In this document: one piece after another, positions 47,269-57,810 of the stretch
Layout: each line of letters begins with the position of its first letter
Position numbering within the stretch: the stretch's first letter is position 1
DNA from: Coniochaeta sp. PMI_546
Taxonomy: Eukaryota; Ascomycota; Sordariomycetes; Coniochaetales; Coniochaetaceae
DNA: 64,000 nucleotides
Direction of reading: 5' to 3'
NCBI GenBank assembly: GCA_021432605.1
Contig: MU271164.1
Location: 1 to 64,000, forward strand
Notes under the pieces: generated by a model
The model's database searches: none
What the model was told of the DNA's origin: nothing
Seen by the model: only the letters and a program-made list of their open reading frames with translations
Made by a program: the position numbers and the translations under genes

Positions 47269-48357
47269 ATGCAGTCCTTCTTCACTCCAGCCCTCATTTC
47301 ACTCCTAGCCCTTGCGGCCCAGGCCCGCGATGTGCCAGCCAACGTCCAGTCTTTCTACAACTCCATCAAGAGCCAGGGAACATGCAGCAATAAGCTAGCT
47401 ACCGGCTTCTACAGCACTGATGGGGGAGCCAACAGTAACTCATTGCCCCTTCTACCCGGGGCCAAGTCATCTCACTGACACCATCCCAAGCATTCTCCTA
47501 CTGTGGCGACCACATCGCCGACTACAACGTCCTCTACATCCAAGGCACGGGCGGCAAGTTCGCCAACATGGACATAGACTGTGACGGTGCGCAGGGTGGT
47601 CCAGCCGACGACGGCCGCTGCGGCAACTCCGGCGATACTCAGTCCATCACCTCCTTCGCAGACACCGTCAAGGCGTACAAGAAGGGCATCTCCGACCTCA
47701 ACGCCAACGTGCACCCGTACGTGGTCTTTGGTAACTCCGGATCCAAGCCCGGGTACAAGACTTTCGACCCGCAGCAGTATGGCGTGCAGCCCTTGAGTCT
47801 CATGGCCGTGGTCTGCGGCAACAAACTTGTATGTCGCTGGCCCCCCCTGACGATGCAACTCCTTACGTGCATGACAGTTTCTAACAGCAGCTGGGAAAAA
47901 AAGATCTACGGCGTCTGGGGCGACGAGAACGGCGACGACGGCGCCCACCCCATGGTCGGCGAGGCGTCCATCTCGCTCGCCACGGCGTGCTACGGCACCG
48001 GCATCACGGGCAACAACGGACACGACCAGGACGACGTGCTGTACCTCGCCTTCCCCGGCAGCGATGCCGTGCCCGGCGCCAACGGCGCGAACTGGTCCGC
48101 CGCCAACTATGCTGCCTTTGAGAGCAGCATCACGGCGCTCGGCGACAGGCTGATTGCCAGGATCGGCACTACCGGTGGCGGTGGTGGGACGACACCGCCG
48201 CCTACTTGCTCTTGGGCTGGACACTGTGCTGGTGAGTGAAATGATCCTAATAATTGTTGACGGGGAAAACATATTGACTGAAGGGTTAGGAGCCGCGTGC
48301 TCGACGGAGAATGATTGCTCTGATGACCTAACTTGCGTGAATGGCAAGTGTGCCTAG
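47269..48357 (+). CDS. GH75 endo-chitosanase with C-terminal Cys-rich module
   Basis: Four exons, 47269-47434, 47491-47828, 47904-48231 and 48290-48357, join to 299 codons plus TAG. A signal peptide (residues 1-19) precedes the GH75 domain, recognised from [54 protein letters not shown] and [24 protein letters not shown]. These include the Asp and Glu region reported as catalytic in fungal GH75 chitosanases. A Gly/Thr/Pro linker then leads to a short Cys-rich tail with six or so Cys (CSWAGHC...NDCSDDLTC...KC) split by the last intron. The enzyme is secreted and cleaves chitosan in its own or other fungal walls. Intron 2 is 75 nt, a multiple of three and free of in-frame stops. It lies tail to tail with the GPI protein gene. 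Confidence 0.93.
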
Positions 48358-48663
48358 ATGCGCCTCTGGTTAAAGTATACCCTACGCAATTTCAATGCAC
48401 CAGAGCTTGAAGTTGAAAGTGTGGCTGAACATTCATGTAAATATATAACAAAAAATCAATTGTACATATTACATGTTGACATTGACGAGACATGCACATA
48501 TAAGATGTTTTTACAGCCATGACACCATCCCCAAATCCACAACTTCAACCACATTTAATTTTCACCAGCCACCGCCTCTCTCGTACAATTACACATTTAG
48601 ACACCCTCAGCATCTCACAAGTCTGACCTATTCTCTCTCATCACCGACTACTCTTGACGTAAC
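48358..48663. other. Convergent intergenic spacer
   Basis: 306 bp between the stops of the chitosanase (+) and the GPI protein (-); AT-rich, holding both 3' ends. No gene seen. Confidence 0.7.
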
Positions 48664-50653
48664 TCACAGCATCAAAGCAGCAACGATCGGGAGCACCACC
48701 GCAGCGGCACCGCCGGCGATCTTGCCAGCACCGGCCGTGACGGGCGTGGTGGGCTTGGGGGTCACATAGGTCGGGGTGTAGGCGCCGGTGCCGACGGGGG
48801 CCGACGCGCCGGTGCTCAGGGGAGGGACCTGGGTGTAGTTGCCGGCGGAGCCGGTGGGGACGGCCGAGCCGGCGGGGGCGGTGAGGTAGGTGCTGGGCGC
48901 GGCGGAGGTTGCGGCAGAGGTCGCGCCGCTCTCGGGGCAGTAGGTCGTTGTGTCGATGATGGTGACGGTGGGGGCCGGGGTGGGGACGTTGGTCGGCGCC
49001 ACGTAGGTGCTGGTGGTAGGGGTGGCGCAGGGGGTGATGGTGACGGGCGTGCCGGTCGGGGTTGGCACGGGGGCGGGGCTGTAGCTGCTGCTGCTGCTGG
49101 CGGCGGTGGTCATGGTGGCTGGGCAGACGGTGGTCTGGACGATGACGGTCGAGGTGACTACCTTCTGCGTCAGGCTGGCGGGGCAATTGGGGACCGTGGC
49201 CGCGCAGCTCGTGATGGTGTAGACGGCAGTTGTTGTGACGGTGCTCGTGACCAGGCCGCTGTCGCCGGCAGCAGTGGTGCTGTTACCGAAGGGCAAAGCT
49301 GTCGCGGTCGAGGCAGCGGCGGCGCCAGTTCCGATAGGGTAGAGTCCGGTGCCGGTAGGGTAGACGCCGGCCGAGTTGGTGCCGTAGCCGGTGCCAGCTC
49401 CAGGGCTGCCGCCCTTTCCGCCGCCGACGTTCGACACCTCGGTGCCAACAGGGAGAAGAGCCGATGTGCTTGAGGCCTGGACGCCAGCAACGGCGGAGGT
49501 GGCGACAAGGTGGTTACCCGCGCTGCCAGTACCTGGTGCGGGGAGGCAGACATCAACGCTGGCAGCGGTTGCGAGAGTGACGAGAACAGAAGGAGCAAGA
49601 GACAGGTCGAGAACATCACCGACAGCAACGTCGAGGTCAATGGCGACACCAGCAACAAGTTTGAATGCCTCCTTGGCGGAAACAGGGCACTTCTCATCGG
49701 TATCGACCTTGACGAGGGTCGTGGTGTAGTCGAACAGGCTGATCCATACGGCCACGTCAACACCGGCACCGACGTCAAGTCCGACGATGCTGAGGCCAGC
49801 GTCAATTCCGATCTCGGAACGCAGACGGAGTCCGAGAGTCAGGTCAACCTCGGCCTCAAGCTCGACATCAGCGCCAAGGACAATGGGCAGAGCCTGAGCG
49901 AGAAGACCTTCACTATAGCGGTGTTAGCAGAGATGATTAAGCGTAACTGTGGAACGAAAGTGCTCACAGGTTGGAGCTGACAATCTCCTTGGTCAAAAGG
50001 CTGATCTCGACGAACGCCAGGTCAGGCAAGGTCAGGTAGACGCCCGCCTCGACATCGATGGCAGCAGAGACAGCGACGACGAGATCAAGCGCAAACGCAG
50101 CTCCCGCATCCACAGCAAGCAGGCCGGGGATCTACGGTTTTAGTTAGCTAACGTGGCGAAGGTAAGGTGCTGATGTAAACTGACAGTGAGGTCGAGACGA
50201 GGAGAAGCAAACAGCTCAACGGACGTGGAAACAGCAGCGCTGGCCTCGAGGTCCACCTCCAGGTAAACCTTGACGCCACCCAGGTTGATCTTGATCGTGG
50301 GGTCGATCAGGAACTTGTCGGTGACCTCGACGGAGATGTCGCCGCTGATGCTGGCCTTGGGAAGGGCAAGGCCGAGTGTGACTTCCTTTTGGACACCGGG
50401 GAGGGCTGGCGCGGAGACACTGGATTTCGGAAAACACGTCAGCTATTGTTAACACCTGACATAGCAATCGGCACCGTAGTTCGTACCCCTTGTACAGAAT
50501 CTCGTCCACGTAGTTCTTCGCCAGGTTGAAGACGCCCGGAAGCGTGGTCCGGGTGTCGAGGCTGCGGGTGCCGACGTATTGGGCCACAGGGCTGGCCTGG
50601 GAGAGGCCGACAAGCCCGGCTCCCACGAGGGAGCCGAAGGAAGAGAAACGCAT
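48664..50653 (-). CDS. GPI-anchored, Ser/Thr-rich cell-wall protein
   Basis: Four exons read right to left: 50653-50487, 50419-50185, 50131-49968, 49912-48664, joining to 604 codons plus stop. A signal peptide (residues 1-20, ending SQASPVA) precedes about 290 residues rich in alternating Val, Leu, Asp and Ala (for example VSAAIDVEAGVYLTLPDLAF), which look like beta strands and contain few Cys. Then follow about 280 residues of Ser/Thr/Pro/Gly with the TVTTTAVYTITSCAATVPNCP element seen in many fungal wall proteins. The C-terminus GKIAGGAAAVVLPIVAALML is a GPI-attachment signal. The product is expected on the plasma membrane or covalently in the wall. The N-terminal domain is not one I can name. 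A run of CTG codons encodes a Ser tract near 49087. Confidence 0.85.
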
Positions 50654-52963
50654 CTTAAAGAATGACTAGGGACAGTGTCCTGTGAGTTTTGAAAAGAGTG
50701 GCTGTGTTGAAATATCAACACGGTTTTTGAAATGAGAGACTGGCACAGAGCCGGTGGAACAAGCAGACTCGAAGGCGGGTTGAGTATGAGGAAAGGGACA
50801 GGTGTAGAGAGCGAGGCCCTTGGCATCTATATGGCAGTTCGGAGAGAACCCCAGTCATGGCTCTCTCCTGAAGGCCCTTGTCGTCCGCGAAAGTGACTCC
50901 ATCAAGGTTCATGCTGCGTTGAAGAGTTGACCGCCGATCGCCATCTTGATTTCACCGTCCTTGATCACTTGATCGCCGTTGGGGTCTGAGCATCTCATCT
51001 TCTAATGTGATGTCAGGTTTCAAGTCATCTCTATCTTAGTATGGCAATGTCTCTCTCTTTCTTCTCTAAGCCAATGCCTCCATCGACAAGTTCCAGTTGA
51101 AGCCGTGAGACGGCGTTCTTACATGTCTCGGAGCTTGTTGACTTCCATGCCTCTAGGAGCAATGCCCATCTCGGTGATCCGTCAACGTGGGATTCCCACT
51201 GCGGCACCTGAAACGGGCCCCTTCGGCAATTGTTGGCAGCTCTGCCAGCTAACAAGACCGTTGTGTGCACGGGCTGCCGATCTTTTGAGGAGCCGCTTGG
51301 CCCGCTTGAGACTTGACGGCATCCAATCCATGTGGCTGCAGCGCCGTATCCAGAGGCGATCAGCTGCTGGGTGCAACGCTGTAAAATGAAGAAAATGCGG
51401 ATGCACGAGCACACGCAGCCGGTCATAACCAGTCCCCTTATTCTCCCCTTTTTTGCTCCATCTGTGGCTATCCGCAAGACGCCAGATGAACCTCCACAGT
51501 TCACATTGGGCCTCATATCGCAGGCCTCGCAGCAACATCGTAAGCAGATTACCTGTGTGAGAGATCATATAATCCATGGCATATGACGTTGGCCAGTGGG
51601 CCTCAACACTTTCAAGGCCGGCCTCTCGTATTTGCCCATGACATGAGCCATTGAGAGCACAGGTCCTCGTTGCTGAGTTGCATCTCTGATCTGAAAATGA
51701 TGACTTTCGAACTTGGGAATGAGATGGATGTGTATCAAACCTGTCGCCAAGCCACAGCAGGCATCCGTCCACCGGTGAAAGGCCGCGACAGCCTCAGACT
51801 TCCACTTGAGCCTTCAATGGTTGGGAGTGGTGATGGATGCGAACAGTAGGAAGAATGCGCTTTGTTTTAGCTTGAATGGCCATATACAGGCATCACCCAA
51901 GTCTGGCCAATTTGACACGCACTGGAGCTTAGACTAAAGTTCATGGTTTGGGGAAACCTCTCTGCCGAACCCAAGGTTGCCACGCGACTGACAGGTTCTC
52001 GGAGAGAACCGAGTACTTTCTGGCCTGGAAGCACATGTGCGCGGACGTATGTCAATGTAGGATATCACGAACTCATCAAGCGCAGAGGCCTTGTGCAAAG
52101 GACTTGAGGCTCGACGACGTCACACGCTACTGGACGACGACATAAATTACCCGACGGAAGACGATGTCAGTGGTGAGCAGACCGAGAGGTGGCTTGCCAA
52201 GTTTTGGGGAATCCGGGGAAGAACGCCATCCATTGCTAGTGACGTGCGGGGTACAGCGTGCCCTGTCCTAGCAGTCTTCTAGTGTACACTATACGTGTAG
52301 CTTGTGATTCCCTACATAGGTACACTACACGTACAGTAGCGTGCGAGCGTTGGCTCGGGAGAAGATGTTGCGAATGGCTTGCATTGATGGCTGGTGGGGA
52401 ATACGTAAATCATCTGCCGCTCGAGTCCAGCGAAGACATCGTCAGAGGCTTCATTTTCTTTCCTTCGTCGTGCAGCTGACCGTCCTCCCCCAATGGCGCC
52501 AAGAGTGCTTGATCGCTGGCTCTCCTTCCCAAAGGGGAACCAAAGAGGCACTGCGCTCCAATGAAGTTCGCTGAAGAGACTCTCCACAGCTTCAAACGCT
52601 CCACCTCAAATGCAGACTTCCCCGCCATCGAAACACACTGCCGAGACCAGTGAACCAGATCTCATTCGTCCTGCTCCTCTGCTTTAGTCTTCGATCTTCA
52701 CTCCCGACGGATGTTCCAAAGTACATGGCCCAACGAAAAGGACCGAAGTGCCATTGCATCGGAGGTTACTCCTCATCATCGTTGCAGCATGGCGGGTCGA
52801 TCACAAAGACGGACGCGGGGGACTGGGGACACACTGATATATCAAGGTCCTCGCCGCTCCAGTGCCGTGGTAGACCACGACCCGCAGCACAACCTCACGA
52901 AGGCAGCTGGGAAGGCAGCGATACACGACCGACTCAGTGGATGACACAGCACGGCCCGACATA
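50654..52963. other. 2.3 kb intergenic, no supported gene
   Basis: Holds the promoter of the GPI protein gene on the left and of the sugar transporter on the right. The frames at 51031-51516 and 51182-51772 (-) overlap each other and show no family likeness. A palindrome cluster lies at 52281-52340. Confidence 0.55.
52281..52340. repeat. Palindrome and direct-repeat cluster upstream of the sugar transporter
   Basis: AGTGTACACT (52281-52290) is a perfect palindrome. TACACTATACGT is repeated 36 bp further on as TACACTACACGT. It may be a binding site of a dimeric regulator about 0.65 kb before the transporter start. Confidence 0.35.
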
Positions 52964-54530
52964 ATGTTCTCGAAAGGCTTCTGGAAGCGCCGGTCTCTCC
53001 GGGTCGCCGACGACAAGACGACGACAGCGGCCGAGTTGACGCTTCGAGGGTCGATATACCCAATCTGCCTTGTCACAATCCTGTTCTTCCTGTGGGGATT
53101 CAGTTACGGACTGCTTGACACTCTGAACAAACACTTCCAGAACACTCTGGACATCAACAAAGCTCGCTCATCGGGCCTGCAAGTAGCCTACTTTGGGTAT
53201 GCTGACTTCCACATCCCGTATTTCTGACTGATGTAGTGTGCCCCTGTGACTGACTGTGGCCTCTAGAGCATATCCCCTCGCATCGCTCGGGCATGCGGCC
53301 TGGATCCTGCGGCACTATGGCTACCGCGCCGTCTTCATCTGGGGGCTGTTTCTGTACGGCCTCGGCGCCCTCCTCGCCATCCCGGCCATCAAGGCGAAGT
53401 CGTTCGGCGGCTTCTGCACCTGCATATTCATCATCGGAAACGGCTTGGGCAGCCTCGAGACCGCGGCCAACCCGTACATCACCGTCTGCGGCCCACCAAA
53501 GTTCGCCGAGATCCGCATCAACATCTCGCAGGCCTTCAACGGCATCGGCACCGTCATCGCGCCCGTGCTGGGGTCGTACGTCTTCTTCGCCTTCGACGAC
53601 ACCCGGGCCCTCCAGAACGTGCAGTGGGTGTACCTCGCCATCGCGTGCTTCGTCTTCCTGCTCGCGGGCGTCTTCTACCTCTCGGCCATACCCGAGGTCA
53701 CCGACGCGGACATGGCGTTCCAGGCCGCCGAGACCCACGCGGGCGAGGACGACAAGCCGTTCCGCAAGCAGTACCGGCTTTTCCACGCGGCGTTTGCCGA
53801 GTTCTGCTACACTGGCGCGCAGATCGCTATTGCGAGGTGAGTCTGTCGAAGCGACGATCAGTGTTACGTGAAGTGTGCTAACTTTGGGGCCAGCTATTTC
53901 ATCAACTACGTGCGAGATACCAGGAGCAATACCAGCGACTCCTTGGCTGCCAAGTTCCTCTCCGGGGCACAGGCGGCATTCGCCATAGGGCGGTTTGGTG
54001 GTGCTGCGATGATGCACTTTGTCCGGCCGCGGTGGGTCTTCCTCGTCTTCATGACCATGTGCATCGTCTTCATCGGCCCGTCCATCACGCAGCGCGAGAA
54101 CATCGGCATGTCGATGCTGTACGTGACGCTGTTCTTCGAGAGCATCATCTTCCCGACCATCATGGCGCTGGGCATGAGAGGCCTCGGACGGCACACCAAG
54201 CGCGGCTCGGGCTACATAGTGGCGGGGGTGTTTGGGGGTGCGTGCGTGCCGCCGCTCACGGGCGCTGTGGCGGATATGCACGGCACGGGACTGGCGATGG
54301 TGGTCCCGATGATGTTCTTCGTGGCGGCGTGGACTTATGCCCTGGCGGTGAACTTCTGGCCGTGGTACCGCGACACGGCGGACGCCTTCACCACGGCGGA
54401 GATAGGCATCACCGGCCCGCACCGGGATGAGGAGACTGGGGGGATTGTGGGCGAGGGGGAGAAGGTGCGCAATGTAGAGCACGAAGAGAAGACGGACGGT
54501 GGTGCCTTTGGTGCATCGCAGAAGCTGTGA
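52964..54530 (+). CDS. MFS sugar transporter of the FucP (fucose permease) family
   Basis: Three exons, 52964-53196, 53267-53836 and 53894-54530, join to 479 codons plus TGA. The protein has about twelve hydrophobic segments after a basic N-terminus and a hydrophilic C-terminus of about 50 residues. The first helix carries ILFFLWGFSYGLLDTLNKHFQ, the signature of FucP-type permeases; NGLGSLETAANPYITVCGP in helix 4-5 and the GRFGGAAMMHF loop also fit. Bacterial FucP is an L-fucose:H+ symporter; fungal members have been linked to uptake of glucose, fucose or other monosaccharides. The product should sit in the plasma membrane; the substrate is uncertain. All three exon joins restore conserved residues. 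Proximity to the chitosanase could reflect use of released sugars, but that is only a guess. Confidence 0.92.
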
Positions 54531-55402
54531 AGTCACTTTAGTCATTGAGGAATGAAATGTACGAGCGGGGTTTGGTTCATCCGCAGTGCTTTACCAAGCC
54601 AATGGATGCCATCATTCAGGGAGGTTCAATCACTCCGCGGTCTGCACATCTTACACTACACGACAGCACATTTGCCTTCCATTCGGGGACTTTTGCTTTT
54701 GAGTACTCAGCCATCTGCGTCATGCTACTGAAGCCGCACAACGCCAAAGTCCCTGCCAAGGGGCTTGCCCACCGATTTCTAAAGAGCAGAGACGGCCAAT
54801 GAACGCCGCTAATTCCAATGGGTCCTTAGTAAGAGGCTTGTTTCTTTGTCAGATGCAGGTTCTGCATCTTCGGCGATAGCACGGGCAGAGTGCGTGTATG
54901 TCCGCAGGGTTTTTGCCGCACCTCTGTGGTGGTATTGATGGACTGGATGTAAGCCTTTTCCTCTTCCACTTTCTGGGGTCTGGGGATGTCTTGATGCCAT
55001 TCGTTCTCTATTTTTCTTGGCATTTGTCGCAGGAGGTGTTGTTGTTTTCTCTCTTGGTTTTGTCCGAAGGCCGTCGAGGAGATTAGAGAGTATCGCCGAC
55101 TGTCCTATCGTCCCAAAGTGGCCGACGTATCACAAGATGCAGGTCGTCGCAGTACCAACTCGTCGCCCGCATCGGGGTATAAGAGAGCAGTTCCTCGACA
55201 CGTATTCTGAGCAGCCTCACTTTTATCGCCAAGTCCTCTTCATCCAGGTGGTCACCAAACGAGTAGTACTCGCCCTTTAGCATTTAGCAACACTGTATCG
55301 ACCATTCAGCACTATCATTGTACATAATAAGTTGGCGATCCCAGCTATCACCCAGCACACAACATCATCCCCCATCGCATCATCAGATTCACGATCCAAA
55401 CA
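54531..55402. other. 872-bp intergenic
   Basis: 3' flank of the transporter and promoter of the MDR oxidoreductase. Short frames only. Confidence 0.6.
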
Positions 55403-56581
55403 ATGTCTTCCCAAATCCCCCAAACCTACCGCGGCCTGCAGGTAACCTCCGCCTCCTCGCCGGCACAAGTCGCAACCATCCCGACCCCGGCCCTAACCCC
55501 ATCAACCGTCCTCATCCGCCCCATCATCACCCATCTCGTCTCCTACATCTCCTCCATCTTCGGCGACAACAACTCCCGCGGCTACTCCTACCCCACCCCC
55601 TTAGTCCCGGGCTCCTCATCCGTAGGCCGCATCCTGGCCGCCGCCTCCGACCTCCCGGGTCTCAGGCCGGGCCAGCTCGCCTACGTCGACCCCGTCCTGC
55701 GCGCCCGCGACGGCTCGGGCGCCAAGATCCTGCACGGGCTCAACGGCTCCCACACCGAAGCGGGCCGGGCCATGATGGAGGGGGAGTGGCGGAACGGCAG
55801 CTTCGGGGAGATCGTGCGCGTGCCGGCGGAGAACGTCCATGTCCTCGACGAGGGGAGGCTGTTCGGCAAGCTCGGCTATGGGATGGCGGATCTCGGGTTC
55901 CTGCCGTCGCTGCTGGTTGCCTACGGCGGGCTGAGGGATGTGGATGTCCGGCCCGGCGAGCTGGTGCTCGTTGCCCCCGCCACGGGGAGCTTTGGCGGGG
56001 CGGCGGTACATGTCGCGCTTGCGCTTGGGGCGGATGTGATTGCCATGGGCCGTAATGAGGCGGTCCTCGGGGAGCTGGAGGTGGTGGCCAAGAGGTCGTA
56101 TCCGGGCGGTCAGCTCAAGGTGGTCAAGATGACCGGCGGCGTAGAGAGCGATGTGGCGTCCATCTCGGCTGCGGCCAAGGAGCTGGGCTCGAGAAACGGC
56201 ACTGTGGACGCCTACTTCGACATCAGTCCGCCGAACGCGGGGGCCAGCTCGCATATCAAGGCGGGTGTCCTGTCGCTCCGCCAGTACGGACGGATGAGTC
56301 TCATGGGTGGTGCTGCTGGGGATGTAGGGTTTCCGTATTTTCAGATCATGCTCCGGGGGCTCAGTCTCAAGGGGACTTTCATGTATACGCCGGAGCAGAT
56401 CGACGAGCTCATCAAGCTTGTCGAGACGGGGAAGCTGAAGCTGGGTAAAGACGGTGCGGGCGCGGAGTGCGTGGGTGTGTATGGGCTTGAGGAGTGGGAG
56501 CAGGCTTTCAAGAAGGCTGGCGAGGAGGGGGGGATGGGGCGGTTTGCGCTCCTGGCGCCTAATGGGAAGGATGCCTTGTAG
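55403..56581 (+). CDS. MDR-superfamily quinone reductase/alcohol dehydrogenase-like protein
   Basis: Single exon of 392 codons starting MSSQIPQTYRGLQV. An N-terminal GroES-like fold (PGSSSVGRILAAA, RPGQLAYVDPVL, GSFGEIVRVPAENV) is followed by a nucleotide-binding domain with LVLVAPATGSFGGAAVHVALALGADVIAMGRN. This has the usual MDR glycine pattern and a Gly-Arg-Asn end that suggests NADP(H). The Cys/His ligands of catalytic zinc are absent, so it belongs with zinc-independent quinone reductase/enoyl reductase types. The reaction is reduction of a quinone, enone or aldehyde with NADPH; the substrate is unknown. Length and domain order are normal for the family. GC-rich third positions fit the neighbours. 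Confidence 0.88.
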   Translation: MSSQIPQTYRGLQVTSASSPAQVATIPTPALTPSTVLIRPIITHLVSYISSIFGDNNSRGYSYPTPLVPGSSSVGRILAAASDLPGLRPGQLAYVDPVLRARDGSGAKILHGLNGSHTEAGRAMMEGEWRNGSFGEIVRVPAENVHVLDEGRLFGKLGYGMADLGFLPSLLVAYGGLRDVDVRPGELVLVAPATGSFGGAAVHVALALGADVIAMGRNEAVLGELEVVAKRSYPGGQLKVVKMTGGVESDVASISAAAKELGSRNGTVDAYFDISPPNAGASSHIKAGVLSLRQYGRMSLMGGAAGDVGFPYFQIMLRGLSLKGTFMYTPEQIDELIKLVETGKLKLGKDGAGAECVGVYGLEEWEQAFKKAGEEGGMGRFALLAPNGKDAL

Positions 56582-57810
56582 AGCAGTCGCGTGGTATTGT
56601 CTCGGATGAGCTCGAGGGGATGGTCGTTTGGTTAAGCAACCGTATGTGGTGTTAGAGCTAGACAGGGATTATGAAAGCATTGGATTAATCTATTTAGCCG
56701 AGTTATTCGCAGCAATGTTGAAGAGGAACTAAATGTCTCCTCTTAGAAAGGTCGCGCCTTGAACTTACCTCAGATCAGCCTAACGTATCTTACAATCTTT
56801 TCCCTTGCCTTTTCACCCCTGACTGAAAATAACACAAAAGCTTTCGATCTCTAGCTCTTTCAACTCGGCTCTGTGTCTTCAAACCCCCCTGTTCAAAGTG
56901 GCACTCCAACTCTTCAGCTTTCAATGATGCATGTGTAGGCGTACTTCATGTCAGTGCTTTCAAACCAAACGGTAGTTAAGTTCCAACAATTAGCAGTCCA
57001 GTAATCTCACTGACATTGGCCTGTATTCTACAAGCAAATCCTCGGTAATATGTTCTGTTTCACATTGCCTTTGCTCTTACTGACAAGAAATAGTACCTCC
57101 ATACTACATTTGATTCTTACGAACCTCTGGTTAGATGGTAGATCTTGCACACCCACCAAGAAGTTCATGGGGCCTTGACCGGCATCAGGGACAAGATACG
57201 GTCGCAGTGGACTGGAGACCTATATAGGCTGTAGCTGGACTTCATGCCGGGAGTCCTGGTGACCAGAGTCGAGAATCTTTGGTGCCCCTCACACGCGGCA
57301 CGCAACACAGCCCTTGCCGGCATAACAGTTGACCAAATGATGCAGATGATGATAAGAGCATTGATATCGCGTAAACTACCTATTTGGCGTGAGGCTCAAG
57401 CTAGGGTGGATTTTTGAAATGCCTATTAACCTGCTACAACCATCAGGTGCATTTCTCTGGATCTCCATCGATTTCTTTTTCTGTGGCATGAGGTACACCA
57501 CTAGATCAGGAATAGTGATAACTAGTAATAACTTCCTTAAATAACAAGCAGCAATCTCTATTTGTCAATTGTCAAATTCAGGAGGATATCTCGGGCCAAC
57601 GCCGAGGATGCATAACAGAGCCAATTTCGCAGTGCAAACAACCACCCCATACTAAATCAAACAGACAAATGAAAAACACACGCCATCCCATCTGTGACAT
57701 AGGAAACACACAAGTTGCAGGCCGGTAAAGAGAGTGATATCCGTCACCGAGATTTCTGCTGAAGTTCCTCTCGCCCTGCCAGAGTTAAACAACCTCAACA
57801 CTCCGCCCCC
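56582..57810. other. 1.2 kb convergent intergenic region
   Basis: Lies between the 3' ends of the MDR gene (+) and the flotillin gene (-). AT-richer than the genes; no frame worth reporting. Confidence 0.65.

Noticed and set aside
51031-51772. Two overlapping minus-strand frames of 161 and 196 codons
   Set aside because: They occupy different frames of the same DNA, one lacks an ATG start, and neither resembles a protein family.
53154-54545. 463-codon minus-strand frame opposite the sugar transporter
   Set aside because: His/Arg/Gly/Asp-rich shadow of a GC-rich coding region; the plus strand gives the FucP signature and in-frame splicing.
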